Positions 52,601 to 63,739 of a DNA stretch of 64,000 nt are shown one piece after another. Position 1 is the stretch's first letter, and each line of letters starts with the position of its first letter. The DNA is from Serripes groenlandicus (taxonomy: Eukaryota > Mollusca > Bivalvia > Cardiida > Cardiidae), in NCBI GenBank assembly GCA_031761405.1, contig JASEVX010000003.1, positions 16,347,139 through 16,411,138 on the forward strand. The letters run 5' to 3'. The notes under the pieces are model-generated. The model searched no databases. It saw only the letters and a list, made by a program, of their open reading frames with translations, and had not been told where the DNA came from. A program made the translations under genes and the position numbers.

Positions 52601-53135
52601 TTGTGTTTATTCTTCATTTTTTCATTTTTAAAAACTTCGAAGTTAATTTGACAATGACTTGGTGCTTCATATGTGATCTGTTGGGTAATCTATGGGCAAT
52701 ATCGATATCATGTAGTGATAGTTAGAACACTTCCTTTTCTCTGAGTTCTTCTATCACTGAACGGTCCGATTATAATGCTGTTTCCTCTCTGTTGGTATAA
52801 TCTAAACCAAATGTCTTTATATTACTTCTTCTTCTGTTTAATGTTCAGTTTGGTTTTCAAACTTCATTCATTTCTCATTCAATTGGTACATTTTCTCGTC
52901 CATATTTCCATGCTTTGATCTTGCAGGGACACGTCACTGTATCTTGTAAGTCAGTTATTTATGCCTTTAATTCTCCTTTAAGCTTATTACATATATTATC
53001 ATATAACACTTTGTATGATGGAATCTCTCGTATCTGACAACAAATCCTTAATCATCGATTTGATCCATCCATCTCCTTTTATCATGACATTTTCAAGTTT
53101 CTTGTTTACGGTGTCCATATTTGTCTCTTATTTTA
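49614..53135. other. long AT-rich stretch without genes
   Basis: Contains a (TA)n run at about 50024-50036. No frame above 90 codons and no domain. Minus frame 50188-50457 and plus frames 52351-52651 are unsupported. I see no tRNA, hairpin of note or mobile-element terminus here. Confidence 0.5.
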
Positions 53136-53139
53136 AGCT

Positions 53140-53209
53140 AACCTGAGCACGACAAGAGAGGTGAGCTATTGTGATCGCCTTTCGTCCGTCGTCCGTTCGT
53201 CGGTCGGAC

Positions 53210-53243
<34 letters not shown>

Positions 53244-53635
53244 TCACTTTTTTCTAGAAACGACTTCTCCTCCTAAACCAATGAACTGCTTTTAAAATAA
53301 GTTCACAGGAATGTTCCTTATGTGAACCTCTTTCAAAGATGTTCAAAGAATTTAATGTTATGTAGAACTTTGGATGCTGCAGCATCAGAAATGGGGAAAC
53401 ATTGCCAAAACTTTAAAATCTTCTTGTCCTAAAGTACTGGTCCGATTTGAAAATTATTTTGCACAAATGTTAATTGGGGGACCCTGTAATAAGATTGTTC
53501 AAATTAGTCCTATCCGAACAAAAACATGGCCGCCAGAGGGCTTGTTTTCCTTATATATGCATTTTAAAAACTTTAAAAAATCACTCAAAATAAAAGTACT
53601 CAACTTCGAATTGGTGACTTTTAGCTAACAAAAAG
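53140..53635. repeat. dispersed repeat with (TCTG)n microsatellite, copy 1
   Basis: CTGAGCACGACAAGAGAGGT, GAGCTATTGTGATCGCC, then (TCTG)n at about 53212-53244, GAACTTTGGATGCTGCAGCAT and AACATGGCCGCCAGAGGGC. The same order of words recurs at 58.8-59.17 kb. The motif GGCCGCCAGAGGG is the reverse complement of CCCTCTGGCGGCC, which is in the 165-bp units at 15.7-16.3 kb. Confidence 0.75.
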
Positions 53636-53689
53636 TGATAGTGACAGGGAGAGGTATATCGAGTACAATGACCAGAAACGTGTTGTTTA

Positions 53690-54060
53690 TCATAATCATG
53701 CACATATCGAAACTTGTCAAGTATATGCATATACAATGTTTGCGCAATACAGACATGCTGAACTGTATGAACCAGATTTCCCTTCTTTATTTATCAATAG
53801 ATTATAAAAGAAAGCCTGACTCTAACAATAAGTATGTACCTAAAGCTCTAGGAGTTCACAGCGTTAATACTTTTATGAGAACTATGGCTACTGAGTGTGG
53901 TATGCAGGGTGAAAAAACGAATCACAGTGCACGAAAAACAAGTTGTGCTGCTCTGTTAGATGCTTGAATTGCACAAAGAATTATTCAGCAATTAAGTACC
54001 CATAGAAATGTCCAAAGTATCAGCAACGATGCCAATTTATCTATTTAAATGCGATATCAA
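53690..54060 (+). pseudogene. Crypton-type tyrosine recombinase relic (DUF3504/ZMYM-like)
   Basis: YLSIDYKRKPDSNN, KALGVHSVNTFMRTMATECG and KTNHSARKTSCAALLDA carry the H-x-x-R-like box (NHSARKT). Then, after a TGA, IAQRIIQQLSTHRNVQSISN supplies the last box before the Tyr position, which here reads DANLS. The pattern is that of the recombinase domain shared by Cryptons and the ZMYM2/QRICH1/KCTD1 C termini. It is 5'-truncated and stopped; not functional. Confidence 0.65.
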
Positions 54061-54614
54061 CTGTAAGACTTATTACAACAACATCTAAAACTTCCCAGAC
54101 TTAAAAGCAAATTCCAAAAATGAATAGCCCTTGTATAAAACACTTACCAGAAACTGTCAAGTACTTCAAAGTAATTCATCTTCAGCATAGTGCGTGCGCG
54201 TTCAAACATATTCAACAAATCAGAAATTGAATTTACCATCCACAACACTGAACACCTTTTTCAGAATGCTATACACCCTAATTATCAAATAACTTTTATA
54301 AGGTAAATTGTGGGTACTGTTGACTATTTCCCCCCATAATCAAAATGCCTGTGATTAATTGACTCAGAAAGTAGATGAATTTACGGCGGTTATACGAGCA
54401 ATCAATTTTATTATAACAGCTTTTAATGAGCAACTGGTATTACTTTTAATATAAATCCATTGACACATTCCTAATAAAATCCTTCAACTCTTGTCGTTTC
54501 GCGGTGAAATGTAGGCCAAATGAAATTGGGGATATTACAGAGCGTGACCTACCTTAGCAAAGAGTATATATTCATTGTCATTTAGATTTTGTTATTTCAA
54601 ATTACATTACATAG
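54061..54614. other. no gene recognised
   Basis: AT-rich. No repeat or frame I can support. Confidence 0.45.
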
Positions 54615-54781
54615 AGAATAACTAACTGCATGTTTTTGATATAGAATTTATGTCACAAGGGACAAAAGGGGTAATTTGGTTAAAATCACGAAACCGTAGG
54701 TTGAGTGATTTTTACACAAAATTACCCCCTTTTTCCCGAGTGATATAAATTATATATCAAAAACATGCAGTTAGTTATTCT
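54615..54781. repeat. long-stem foldback (MITE-like) element, 167 bp
   Basis: The left arm AGAATAACTAACTGCATGTT...AAAATCAC (54615-54690) is matched in reverse by GTGATTTTTAC...AACATGCAGTTAGTTATTCT, ending at 54781. The stem is about 75 bp with a few mismatches, and the loop is only about 15 bp (GAAACCGTAGGTTGA). It is AT-rich, non-coding, with an uncertain short target duplication. Confidence 0.9.
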
Positions 54782-55784
54782 ATTTATTATATATCTGTTA
54801 CAAGTAAACACAATAACCGAAGATGATACGAATCTGACAAACGAAAAACACGATGGGCTTCTAAACAAATTAGACTAATATATTGACAAAAAAGATCAAG
54901 CCGATAATGAAAAAGGTAAATAATAAATACTATTAAAACTGGCGAAGATAAGAGAAACAATCCGCGATGAAAAACGACATACCGGCCCTGATTACAGCAC
55001 ACGAAACAACTAAAACTGACAAGTCAGCCGAAGTCAAAGGTGAATACGATAAAAATACAGACACAGACGTATAGGCAGTAAATGAAGATTTCGGAATTGG
55101 ATTGATCAGCAAGGATTATCTCCTTCTTCCAGTATATCTCACCCTACAAACGTACCTAAGACAAATGACCTTCCATTATTTTTAGCTTTTTCCGCATTTT
55201 ATAACGGCAAGCTGTATGTTCAGTGTTTTTTAATGTGTAAACATAAAATCTTCCTGTACCATTTCATTTGTTATTATAATTAATTTGAAATTTTGTGACA
55301 CTCGCATGGATTACTTTTATTATATTTAAACACTTTTAGTCTGAATTTCCTTCCGTTGAAGTGTGGTAAGATAATGGTTGTAAAAAGTGGATTGCATCCC
55401 TGCCTTTTCTATGTTATGGTCCGGATAGCGATGTATCCGAGTACCACTACACTTTTGTATTACGGCATATTGTCAATGTTTAAATCGACAGGGGGAAAAC
55501 AAGAAGATAAATCGAAAGCCACAATTTTATTTTGACCCTGTTAACAAAGAATTTAAACAAATGTATAATTTTGTGTTTTGAGGCGAACTACGTGTTACAG
55601 ACTGCATCGACTTATTAATATTCATAACATTGAGAAGAATGGCTCACTAGTATTCATAAACTTTAATATTATTTTGCAAACACAAAATTGCTTATGAATG
55701 TCGATGTAAGATTTAATTGTACATGTTTCGTATAACAGAAAAACCTGTCGTTCCTGTAAATACAATTAAAAGTATGCAGTAAAC
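54782..55784. other. no gene recognised
   Basis: AT-rich. A minus frame of 71 codons is unsupported. A TTTTGACCCTGTTAACAAAG word near 55531 resembles the inverted repeat just downstream. Confidence 0.45.
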
Positions 55785-55863
55785 TGGTTATTGACCCTGT
55801 TTATGGAATTCATCGTTGGACCTCGTTCTTTGTTGCAATTTCATAATACAGGGTCAATAACAC
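55785..55863. repeat. short inverted repeat TTATTGACCCTGT, 79-bp span
   Basis: GTTATTGACCCTGTTTAT at the left is inverted as ATACAGGGTCAATAAC at the right, with a loop of about 45 bp. Possibly a very short foldback element. Confidence 0.7.
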
Positions 55864-56900
55864 ATAGTAATACCAACCCATGGACTTTAAATCAGAATAG
55901 TCTGTTCGTCAAATGGGTGAGGATGTTTAATTAAAGAGCAAAATTAAAAAGGCAATCCTAGATTTGATGACAACATAGCAGTTCATTATTTCTCCTAAAC
56001 ATAAAACGCATCAATAAATAAGTGTTGATATATTCAGTTTTATATCATGGATATTGTATGTTTGTCAGTAGGAGACAGTTACCATAGTAACTTCATATAC
56101 ATGTTCTGTCTTCTAATTTTCCAATAGTGGTCCAGTTACCTGCTTATAGTCAGGACATACATTTGGCATGGATACGAGTGCTAGATTCACCCGTTCAAAT
56201 GAAGACAATGTAACATCTATGAAAAACAGAAACGTTTAAATCTACAACTGCACTATCAGCGCCAGTTTTGACATTATGTTTACCACAACAAGCCAGTTAC
56301 ACTTATTTATCTCCTCAGAACACAGTGACCTCTTGTTACCGTAACGTCTTTCTCGAGTGATCAGCTTCGTTGGTAAAATGTCAACAGGGTCGTTGATCCC
56401 AAACTTTCTATAACATCGTAATTGAATACATGTATTGAAAACGTGCTATTTCTCTAAGATTACACTTTTGCAAAACATACCTTCACGTGTCTAAATTATG
56501 GATAGCATTACATTCAAAGCACTGAAAGTAGTGCGATGGACCAATCGGTTAACCCACGGATCATGTATACGTGCTATTACTGCGAGTGTATTGACTAGGA
56601 GGCGCGAAACAAGGCTTTACTGAAATAGAACGATTCCAAGTTACACACATAATTTCAATTGATTGTCATTTAGGCCAATTTATCATAATCTATTCTTCAC
56701 ACAAATACCATATGGTTTGGTTTCCTGGGAACATAGTACAGTTAAACTTGTCTAAAGCGGCCACCTAGGAGAGTGACAAAATGTGGCCTTTGATCAAAGG
56801 TGGCTGCTAAATACAATTGTGCTGCTTAATAGAAGAATGACGACTTACACAAGTGTGACTGTAGTTTGATTGGAAATTCCCTCGAGTTCAAAGATTATAT
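55864..56900. other. no gene recognised
   Basis: AT-rich, no frame above 90 codons, no recognised repeat. Confidence 0.45.
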
Positions 56901-56907
56901 CTATCAT

Positions 56908-57068
56908 GGCGGATAATTCATCTACCTATGTATTTTCTGGCTTTCCCACGCCATTACTCTACTAAACATTCGTCCTTGACCAACGGAAGTTGGCCGAGCC
57001 GGGATTCGAACTCACAACCCCTGGATTGAAAGCCCGCGTCGCTACCGACTGAGCTATCGGGGCTCGAC
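56908..57068 (-). repeat. tRNA-derived SINE (V-SINE/RUDI-like), copy 4, internally deleted
   Basis: The head is the best preserved in the window: on the minus strand TAGCTCAGTCGGTAGCGACG (A box) and GTGAGTTCGAATCCC (B box). Only part of the body is left (CTACCTATGTATTTTCTGGC TTTCCCACG), and no tail is seen. Confidence 0.75.
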
Positions 57069-57590
57069 CATATCCAAGCAAAACAAATATATTTTCTTTT
57101 TATTTAATGATAATTGATGATGAAATAATGGAACTATTTCGTGTCTTCGTACCTGTTCACATGCGGACCAATCTATGTGAATGTATTTGTGTACTACACA
57201 ATGTCAGACAATGACAATAAGTCCGATTTGTTAAATTTACGGAATACGGAATTATACATGGGTATAGATAAGATAAGGTTTTTATCACATGACAATGCTT
57301 GTATCCGATCTAATAATATACCCATAACGTATTTCTTTATATATATAACGTGTGTAGTATAACATGACCGGAAACCGTAGGAAAATGACGTCATACCTAT
57401 TTCACTCACAGTGTGGGTGATATGTATTATATCTCACTGATAGAACTCAGTATCTAATAATAGATGGGTTTATGAAGATTGCGTGAAAATATTGGCATCT
57501 AGAGAGTTAACAAGCAAACTTTTGACGACGTTCGGCTCTTTCATAACGTCTGTCGTCTGTAATTGTATTTTATGATATGAAAGGATGCAC
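57069..57590. other. no gene recognised
   Basis: Opposed 73- and 71-codon frames (57141-57362 plus and 57194-57409 minus) overlap over AT-rich DNA. Neither has support. Confidence 0.4.
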
Positions 57591-58270
57591 AATTTTCCCC
57601 GTCCTTAAGCACCATTCTCACTGTCCAGGATTTTGTCCTAGTATCTCCCGGTGTAATATAGCTGGTTTACTGGGATGATCCGGGACTTTTTGCCTAAATG
57701 TCAATTGCATTTTCATGATCCCGTCGGTGTCCCGGAGTAGCCCCCGATGTACAAGCCGGATGTCCCCGTTTGATCCCGGATTAAGCCGGTTTTGTACTGT
57801 TTATTTGCGGTGTCGCGCAGGCGAGTCAATCCCGGTTTAAACTTATGTGACCAAGGTCGTGTCCCGGTGGCCGCCGGCTCAACCCAGTATAGACCCGGTT
57901 ATTCGCCGGTGGAGCTCCAGTGGCTGCCAGGTGACCCCCGTGTATCTACACTGCATGGAGTACTCACGACCACCCCCGGAGTACCACGGATTGTCACGGT
58001 ATAGACCCGGTCCTGCAACGGCGTGTACCGGCATTGTGCCGATTATGCCCGGATCAAGCAGAGTATGGATGTTTCTCACGGTGACCCTCGGTAGAATTCA
58101 ACATATGGGAGTGTCTGCCAGTTCGAGCCGGAACAACAGGGTTCATTACGGATCATCCCGAATTCTACGGTGCCGCTGTTTTCTTCGCGATTTGACAAGA
58201 TTTCTCCCGGACCTTCATCCGGGACGTACCTTGGCGTCTATCCGGGACAGGGAAAATTGGGCTTAAGGTA
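57590..58270. repeat. GC-rich island dense in CCGG words
   Basis: About 19 CCGG tetramers by eye in about 650 bp (CCCGGTG, CCCGGATTAAGCCGG, CCCGGTGGCCGCCGGC and so on). This stands out sharply from the AT-rich flanks. The 139-codon frame 57847-58266 lies inside it and has no domain. The words look like a degraded short-period repeat, or a CpG-rich element that escaped deamination. No ends found. Confidence 0.6.
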
Positions 58271-58800
58271 GAGAATGGTATAAAAGGCGAAGCCACTCCT
58301 GTTTTTCACGTGGAAATTTATCGCTGATCCTACAGTCAGTCCACATAAGCTTATCATAGTCTGCCTGTTTTTGTTATTTGTTGGGGAAATAGTTTAACTT
58401 CATTACATATATGCCTTGTGTTCAATGTTTTTAATTGCCCTAGTCGGGGATGGTGCCGGCAATTTATATGTTTTTCGCGTTTTCAAGACTAAACTAACTT
58501 TCACTTATCTATTTTATTTTATTTGAGAACTTGAAAAACTTGTGCATAGGTGAGCTAAAAAGGCGTCAAACCCAAAATAACCAATTAGTTCAGTTACTGG
58601 TGTTTAAATTGGATTAAAGCATTGCCAAACAGTTTGATAAGTAGTCAGGCTATTTCTGCGACGAGTGTTGGGTGAATAATAAAGATTGACTTTTGATAAC
58701 ATTATGACAAATGGTGAAATGCTCAACAGCAAGTTGGAGTAATCATTACAACCTTCTTGTTTTAATGCATTGATAAGGATCAAATCGTATAAAAATATCT
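58271..58800. other. no gene recognised
   Basis: AT-rich, no supported frame. Confidence 0.4.
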
Positions 58801-58804
58801 CCAT

Positions 58805-59170
58805 TTCATGTCACTTGAGCACGAAGTACGGGTTTAGCTATAGTGATCAATCACCGTCTGCTATCAACGTCGTATGTCCGTCAGTCCCTTAACATATTTC
58901 TACTAGCAACTGCTCACAAAACCAACAACACAAATTCAAATTGTTCCGCAGGAACGTCTTCAGGTGGTCCTCCATGAAGAACTTTGGATGCTGCGGCATT
59001 AAAAAGGGAGAAATTGCAAGACATTTCTTGTTCAAATAGTGGGCGGATTTGAAAATAGTGTTCCTTGGAGAAAACAAGATTTTCAAATTATACCGATCAA
59101 TTGAAAAACATAGCTTGTTTTCCTCCCATGTGTATAGTAAAAACTTTAAAAAGCTTTTCGCCCTAACGTA
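58805..59170. repeat. dispersed repeat related to 53.14-53.64 kb, copy 2
   Basis: Same word order as copy 1 (TTGAGCACGA, GCTATAGTGATC, GTCCGTCAGTCC, GAACTTTGGATGCTGCGGCAT, GCGGATTTGAAAAT, CTTGTTTTCCTC) but without the (TCTG)n run. Confidence 0.7.
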
Positions 59171-59448
59171 TGCGTCCGATTTAAAAAAAAAAAACGGCAG
59201 ACGGATCTCTTGGAGACACTCCACCTTAAAAATATGTAGACACTTGCTTTAACACATTGACGTGTATACTCACTTCTGTCGAGGACTGCATGTTGTGCGA
59301 AGAAGTGATGTATTCTAGGAAGGTCTGTCCAATGATCTCGTTATTAAGAAGGTATTGATGAGAAGTTTAGAAACTTCCGGTGGACTAACGCGAAGTCGTA
59401 GCATAAGTGATATGCAGATAGCTATCTTGGTGTTGTCTTCACCGGCTT

Positions 59449-59760
59449 GTGCAAATGTATGCAAATGTTAACTGGCGTAAAATGATATCAGGAAACCATA
59501 ACATGACATGCTTAGCAACATATATCATAACACTTCCATCTCTTGTCGAAACAAGTATCTTATTCAATATTGACAGTAGTGTTACAGCCGATTATTCGGT
59601 CAGTGTTGACAGTGCTGAAGAAGTTGGTCAGTCAATATTACAGTCCATGGTGGATATGGATGTGTATAGTCTATCTTTCAAAAAGAAAGACCAAGCAATA
59701 ACCCTCGAATCAAAATTGCAAGTTAGAATTGGTAATGAGAATTTTAATGTCGATCCTTAA
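59449..59760 (+). other. 103-codon open frame, unassigned
   Basis: Ends ...DMDVYSLSFKKKDQAITLES KLQ... and is compositionally protein-like in its second half. No family is recognised, and no clean splice site was identified. It could be an exon of an unknown gene, or chance. Confidence 0.25.
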
Positions 59761-59947
59761 CTTATTTTTCAAAGACTTATTACAGCGGCACGCGAGTTGG
59801 TACCACCAGAATAATTGGATGATACATTTTCAACGAGACTCCGGCTTTCATAATTATAGTCAGCATATTATGATATTAAATAAACGTTAAAGTTGATATT
59901 TGAGCCGTCCCACGAGAAAACAAACATTATGGAATCTGCCTATTGTA

Positions 59948-60178
59948 TCAACCAAGATCAGCCTGTGCAGTCCGCGTAGGCTAATGCGGGCCGAGACATT
60001 ACGTCTCAGGGAGATAGAGGTATAGGGTAATGTTCCATGATACAGAGAGTCCAAAGGAGGCGAACATAATCTTTCCGGGTTAGCCTGCGCTGCATGCTTA
60101 GGCTCATCCTGTTCGATACTTTACGCAGAGTCAATGTTGGTTTTCTCGCAGAAGGGCTCATTTATTGAATTCCGTCAA
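59948..60178. repeat. dispersed repeat with two related ~50-bp halves
   Basis: AGCCTGTGCAGTCCGCGTAG GCTAATGCGGG...GACATTACG and AGCCTGCGCTGCATGCTTAG GCTCATCCTG...ACTTTACGCAGAG are about 125 bp apart. The words resemble a repeat frequent in bivalve genomes (from memory). Confidence 0.55.
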
Positions 60179-61205
60179 TGTGCAGATTCTCAAAATTAGG
60201 TACACCCGTTGTGTATGCAAATACACTCGAACAAGGATTTTTGTAAGAGTTATCCAGCAGGTAACAACTGTTTGACCTATCCACAAGACTAAATGAACAA
60301 TGCTTACCAGAAGTTTATTGCTACCATTTGTGACTAATTAGCTTAAAACGCCAGATATACCTGATGCGCTGGCTGAATCTGGTGTTAAAATGGTCGCAAA
60401 TGCTTGGCGGTTGGTTTTCGCAGAATATCGATAAATTAAACATTTTACGGGAAACGTAAAGTTTTAGTTTTAACTGTCAGAAAACAAACAGAGAATAATC
60501 CGAATATACAAGATAAGTTGTTACTGCTTTTAAAGCATCCGAGGGAGACGTTGTTATATCTGGCAAATGGGAAGCGTATTTACGATACAGAGTTGGTATT
60601 ATTCGGTACACTCGACCGAGCAGTCTCTGTTTTCCCCCAAAGGTTTTATAAAGTCGTCTGTTGCAAAGGCATCCAATATCGTATCTTTATCAGACTAAAG
60701 CTTTGTATTGCCAATTGAGACACGTACAATATGGTTGCATCTTGAAGAGACGTTGAACGGTTTTGAATGGTTAATTAAATGATACCCGAAACTTGTAGTA
60801 TTGGCATTGTGTTAATCTCTTTAACCCATATCTGCAACAGACGACTTTGAAATCATATACGCAAAGATACGGTAAACATCTACAAATGAAAGCATTATTA
60901 TATAATAAAGTTGAAACATTTTTACAAATGGAAAAAGAGGGATCAATTTCTCTTTTTGTCAGTTAAGTCAATCTTGGCAATCTAACATTTTAATGTGTAA
61001 AAGAAATATCGATGCAAGAACATGGGTGATAGCGAACAGTGTTTATCTAAATCAGCTTGTGCATTTCAACAGGTTGGTCACCTTAAGAAAATGTTTGCTT
61101 GAAAGCTAATCCACCATTACAACTGACCATATTGTAGCATTGTGTTAGATGCTCGAAGTCACATGTCCCTTCCTCGAGGTTTAGCTACCTTGTGTATACC
61201 ATGCA
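60179..61205. other. no gene recognised
   Basis: AT-rich, no recognised feature. The plus frame 60518-60718 has no support. Confidence 0.4.
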
Positions 61206-61208
61206 CAT

Positions 61209-61465
61209 ACCGAGGGCTTGGCGTCAAACGGTTGTAACTAAAATTGGTATGTTTACCAAGGTTAATCACCTCGCAATAAGGTCTTTATAATCGTTATATA
61301 ATTTTTCTTGGTAAACAATGGACATTTAGGTGCCATTGCTCGTATTGAGCAATGGCACCTAAATTTGCATTTTTTACAAAGGGGTCAAAATTGCCCCTAA
61401 ACCAGGGTTTTCAAAATAAGTTTTTAGTTGCAACTTACAACCGTTTCACGCCAAGCTCTCGATAC
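61209..61465. repeat. foldback element with outer and inner inverted repeats
   Basis: Outer arms: GGCTTGGCGTCAAACGGTTG near 61214 and CAACCGTTTCACGCCAAGC near 61438. Inner arms: a perfect 18-bp stem at 61324-61341/61347-61364 (ATTTAGGTGCCATTGCTC) with a GTATT loop. Probably a MITE of about 257 bp with a cruciform centre. Confidence 0.85.
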
Positions 61466-62085
61466 AGTTGACCATTTGTAGGTAGAACATGGGAAACATC
61501 GAAACCCTGGAAAACATTGAAAGCCTAGAAAACTCAAGCCCGTCTCTCGGTCCCGACCTAAACCTTATATAGCTGATCTACTCCTGCGCTATAGCAAACT
61601 AAATTTTCCGTCGAATATAGGTCAGTGCGTATTTTACACACATTTGTGATAATTGCTATGGAAAAGTTTGTTTGTAACCCCACGAGCTTAAATAAATGAG
61701 AATTTTGAGAATGAAGTGTAACAATTACCTAGGGTATAAGAAGCTTGCAGCTGCAATATTTCATGAATCTAAAAGATTTGAAGGAAAAGGATATTTCCAA
61801 AGTAACAGGATTTAATTATTGCATCGTGATTTTGAGCCGAAGCGACATGGAAAAAAAAGATATACCTATCTTTATGAGATAAATGTATTTTTACTTGCTG
61901 TGTGAAGATACACACATTTGAATAACTGTCACATTTATTGAATTTAATCAACAAACATGTTCGTCATAAAAAGAAAATGTAATTTTACAAAGGTCAGGAT
62001 CAGGACAATATTGTGAACTAATATATATGCGCACGTAATGCGGTATGTTTTAGTATTCTATGTATTTTTAAGAAATTAAACATCT
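61466..62085. other. no gene recognised
   Basis: AT-rich, no recognised feature. Confidence 0.4.
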
Positions 62086-62240
62086 GGGGCCAGTTAATAA
62101 ACTTGTGGTTCAAATTTAACCAAAGGTTACATAACCACAGGGTAAAACAAAGTTGAGCAACGAGATTTAACCCTTGATTTTGTAACAAAACATTAATTAA
62201 CCATTGGTTTAATTTAACCACAAGTTGAACAACCGGCCCC
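62086..62240. repeat. foldback (MITE-like) element with GGGGCC ends, 155 bp
   Basis: GGGGCCAGTTAATAAACTTG at the left is inverted as CAAGTTGAACAACCGGCCCC at the right. The arms continue (TTTAACCAAAGGTTA / TTAACCATTGGTTTAA), so the stem is about 45 bp with mismatches. No coding. Confidence 0.85.
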
Positions 62241-63205
62241 TGTATTTGAGCATTTTGTTAACTGTATGCACTGATGGACAATACATTCGGCGGCAATGCT
62301 AAGCGTTTCGTTATAAAGATAAAAAAAAAAGAGTGTATTGGTTCATTTTCATCGTAAAAAGATTTCCATGTCTGAAATGTGTCAGTTATCAAAATAAAAT
62401 AGACCGGTTCTATGATTTTTCATTTATTTCACTATATAGTCACAAATAAAACGATAAAAAACCACTAGTTCTTGGCCGTCATACCGTCCAAAATTGAATC
62501 CAATTGGTACAACTATTGAGTGTGGGCCGTGTGAGTTCTAAGGCAACGAGATTTCCTTTACTCTTAGTCAAAACGTTTTGGAGCTTCTACATGTTCAGGA
62601 ATGTTATGAATACCTTTTTATATACCTGCACATTTTCTGGTGTAAATACAAGCAGATTGCCATGGGCAAATCAAACACGGCGACGGATGAAAATGTCAAA
62701 TACAATACCACATATGGTAATGGTACGTCACTGAAATATGTCTCATTAAAATACGATATCACGCAGTTGAATAGAAATTGCCCAAATTATTCTTTAAACT
62801 ATTTACCTGATATGCTGCTTTAAATTACTCAAGGAAAGACATATAAAGGTTAAAGGCATTCTGAGTTAAAATTGTTGACGCATATGAAAACACTGTGGAG
62901 AAAAGGACCAATTGCTCATGATAAGCAATTTCTTTTTTTGCCACAATGTTTCCAATTCTATTAACTAATTAAACCTTGCCTTTCCCTTTTTTACCTCAAC
63001 ATTGTCAGTGTCATCTGTTGCAGGTTTGATGTATGTTTTAAAAGGTTAAGTTTAGCCCCTTGCCTGATATAAATGACCTGATGTCTGTTGCTAATCTGAA
63101 AACATTGTCGGAATGGTATAATGGCACCAAAATGAACAATATCTTCAAATCCAACAATATCTTTACTTTGTTGCACCCCTATCTCATTTGCTGGTTTTTA
63201 ATTTG
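62241..63205. other. no gene recognised
   Basis: AT-rich. Overlapping 76- and 81-codon plus frames near 62504-62823 have no domain. Confidence 0.4.
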
Positions 63206-63210
63206 TCAAA

Positions 63211-63465
63211 CACGAAACAGCATCAGTTCATGTGCTAATAAGTAAATAAGTAAAAGTGTCCACATCTGATTATGTATGCATGTATATGCAAAATGTCATT
63301 TGACAACGTGGATAGTGAAGGATATGATCAGACCTTAAAACATGAAACAGCATCAGTTTATGTGTTAATAAGTAAAGGTGTCGACAACTGATTATGTTTA
63401 CATATACATGTAAATGAAACATGTCGTTTGACAATGTGGATAGTGAAGGATATGATCAGACCATG
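63211..63465. repeat. tandem duplication, about 128-130 bp x 2
   Basis: ACGAAACAGCATCAGTTCATG...GTGGATAGTGAAGGATATGATCAGACC (63211-63334) is repeated at 63341-63462, with about ten differences (for example GTGTCCACA/GTGTCGACA). Confidence 0.85.
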
Positions 63466-63739
63466 AAGATGATCAGCTTCTCAAGAGTCATCATTTTTGA
63501 TCAGATTCTTTTATATGATTGTTATTGCTCAATTATAAAAGCTTTTGAAAAGGGTACAGGGAGTAACTAACTGTTTTTACAAAAAAAACCACTAGAAGAC
63601 TGGATAATAATGTGATAAGTGTTCAAGTAAAAAAAATCTAAAGATTCCTAACAACATTACGGTTTCATGTATACATTGTTAAGTTGACTTGCTTCTTTCA
63701 AAACAATACCTGCTGAGATTTTAACCCAGAACTCTTGTA

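Noticed and set aside
56990..57066. tRNA gene candidate on the minus strand
   Set aside because: A and B boxes are excellent, but the sequence is one of several near-copies and is followed by SINE body. The acceptor stem ends do not pair.
57847..58266. 139-codon frame in the CCGG-rich island
   Set aside because: GC-rich DNA lacks stop codons. No domain and three overlapping frames are open.
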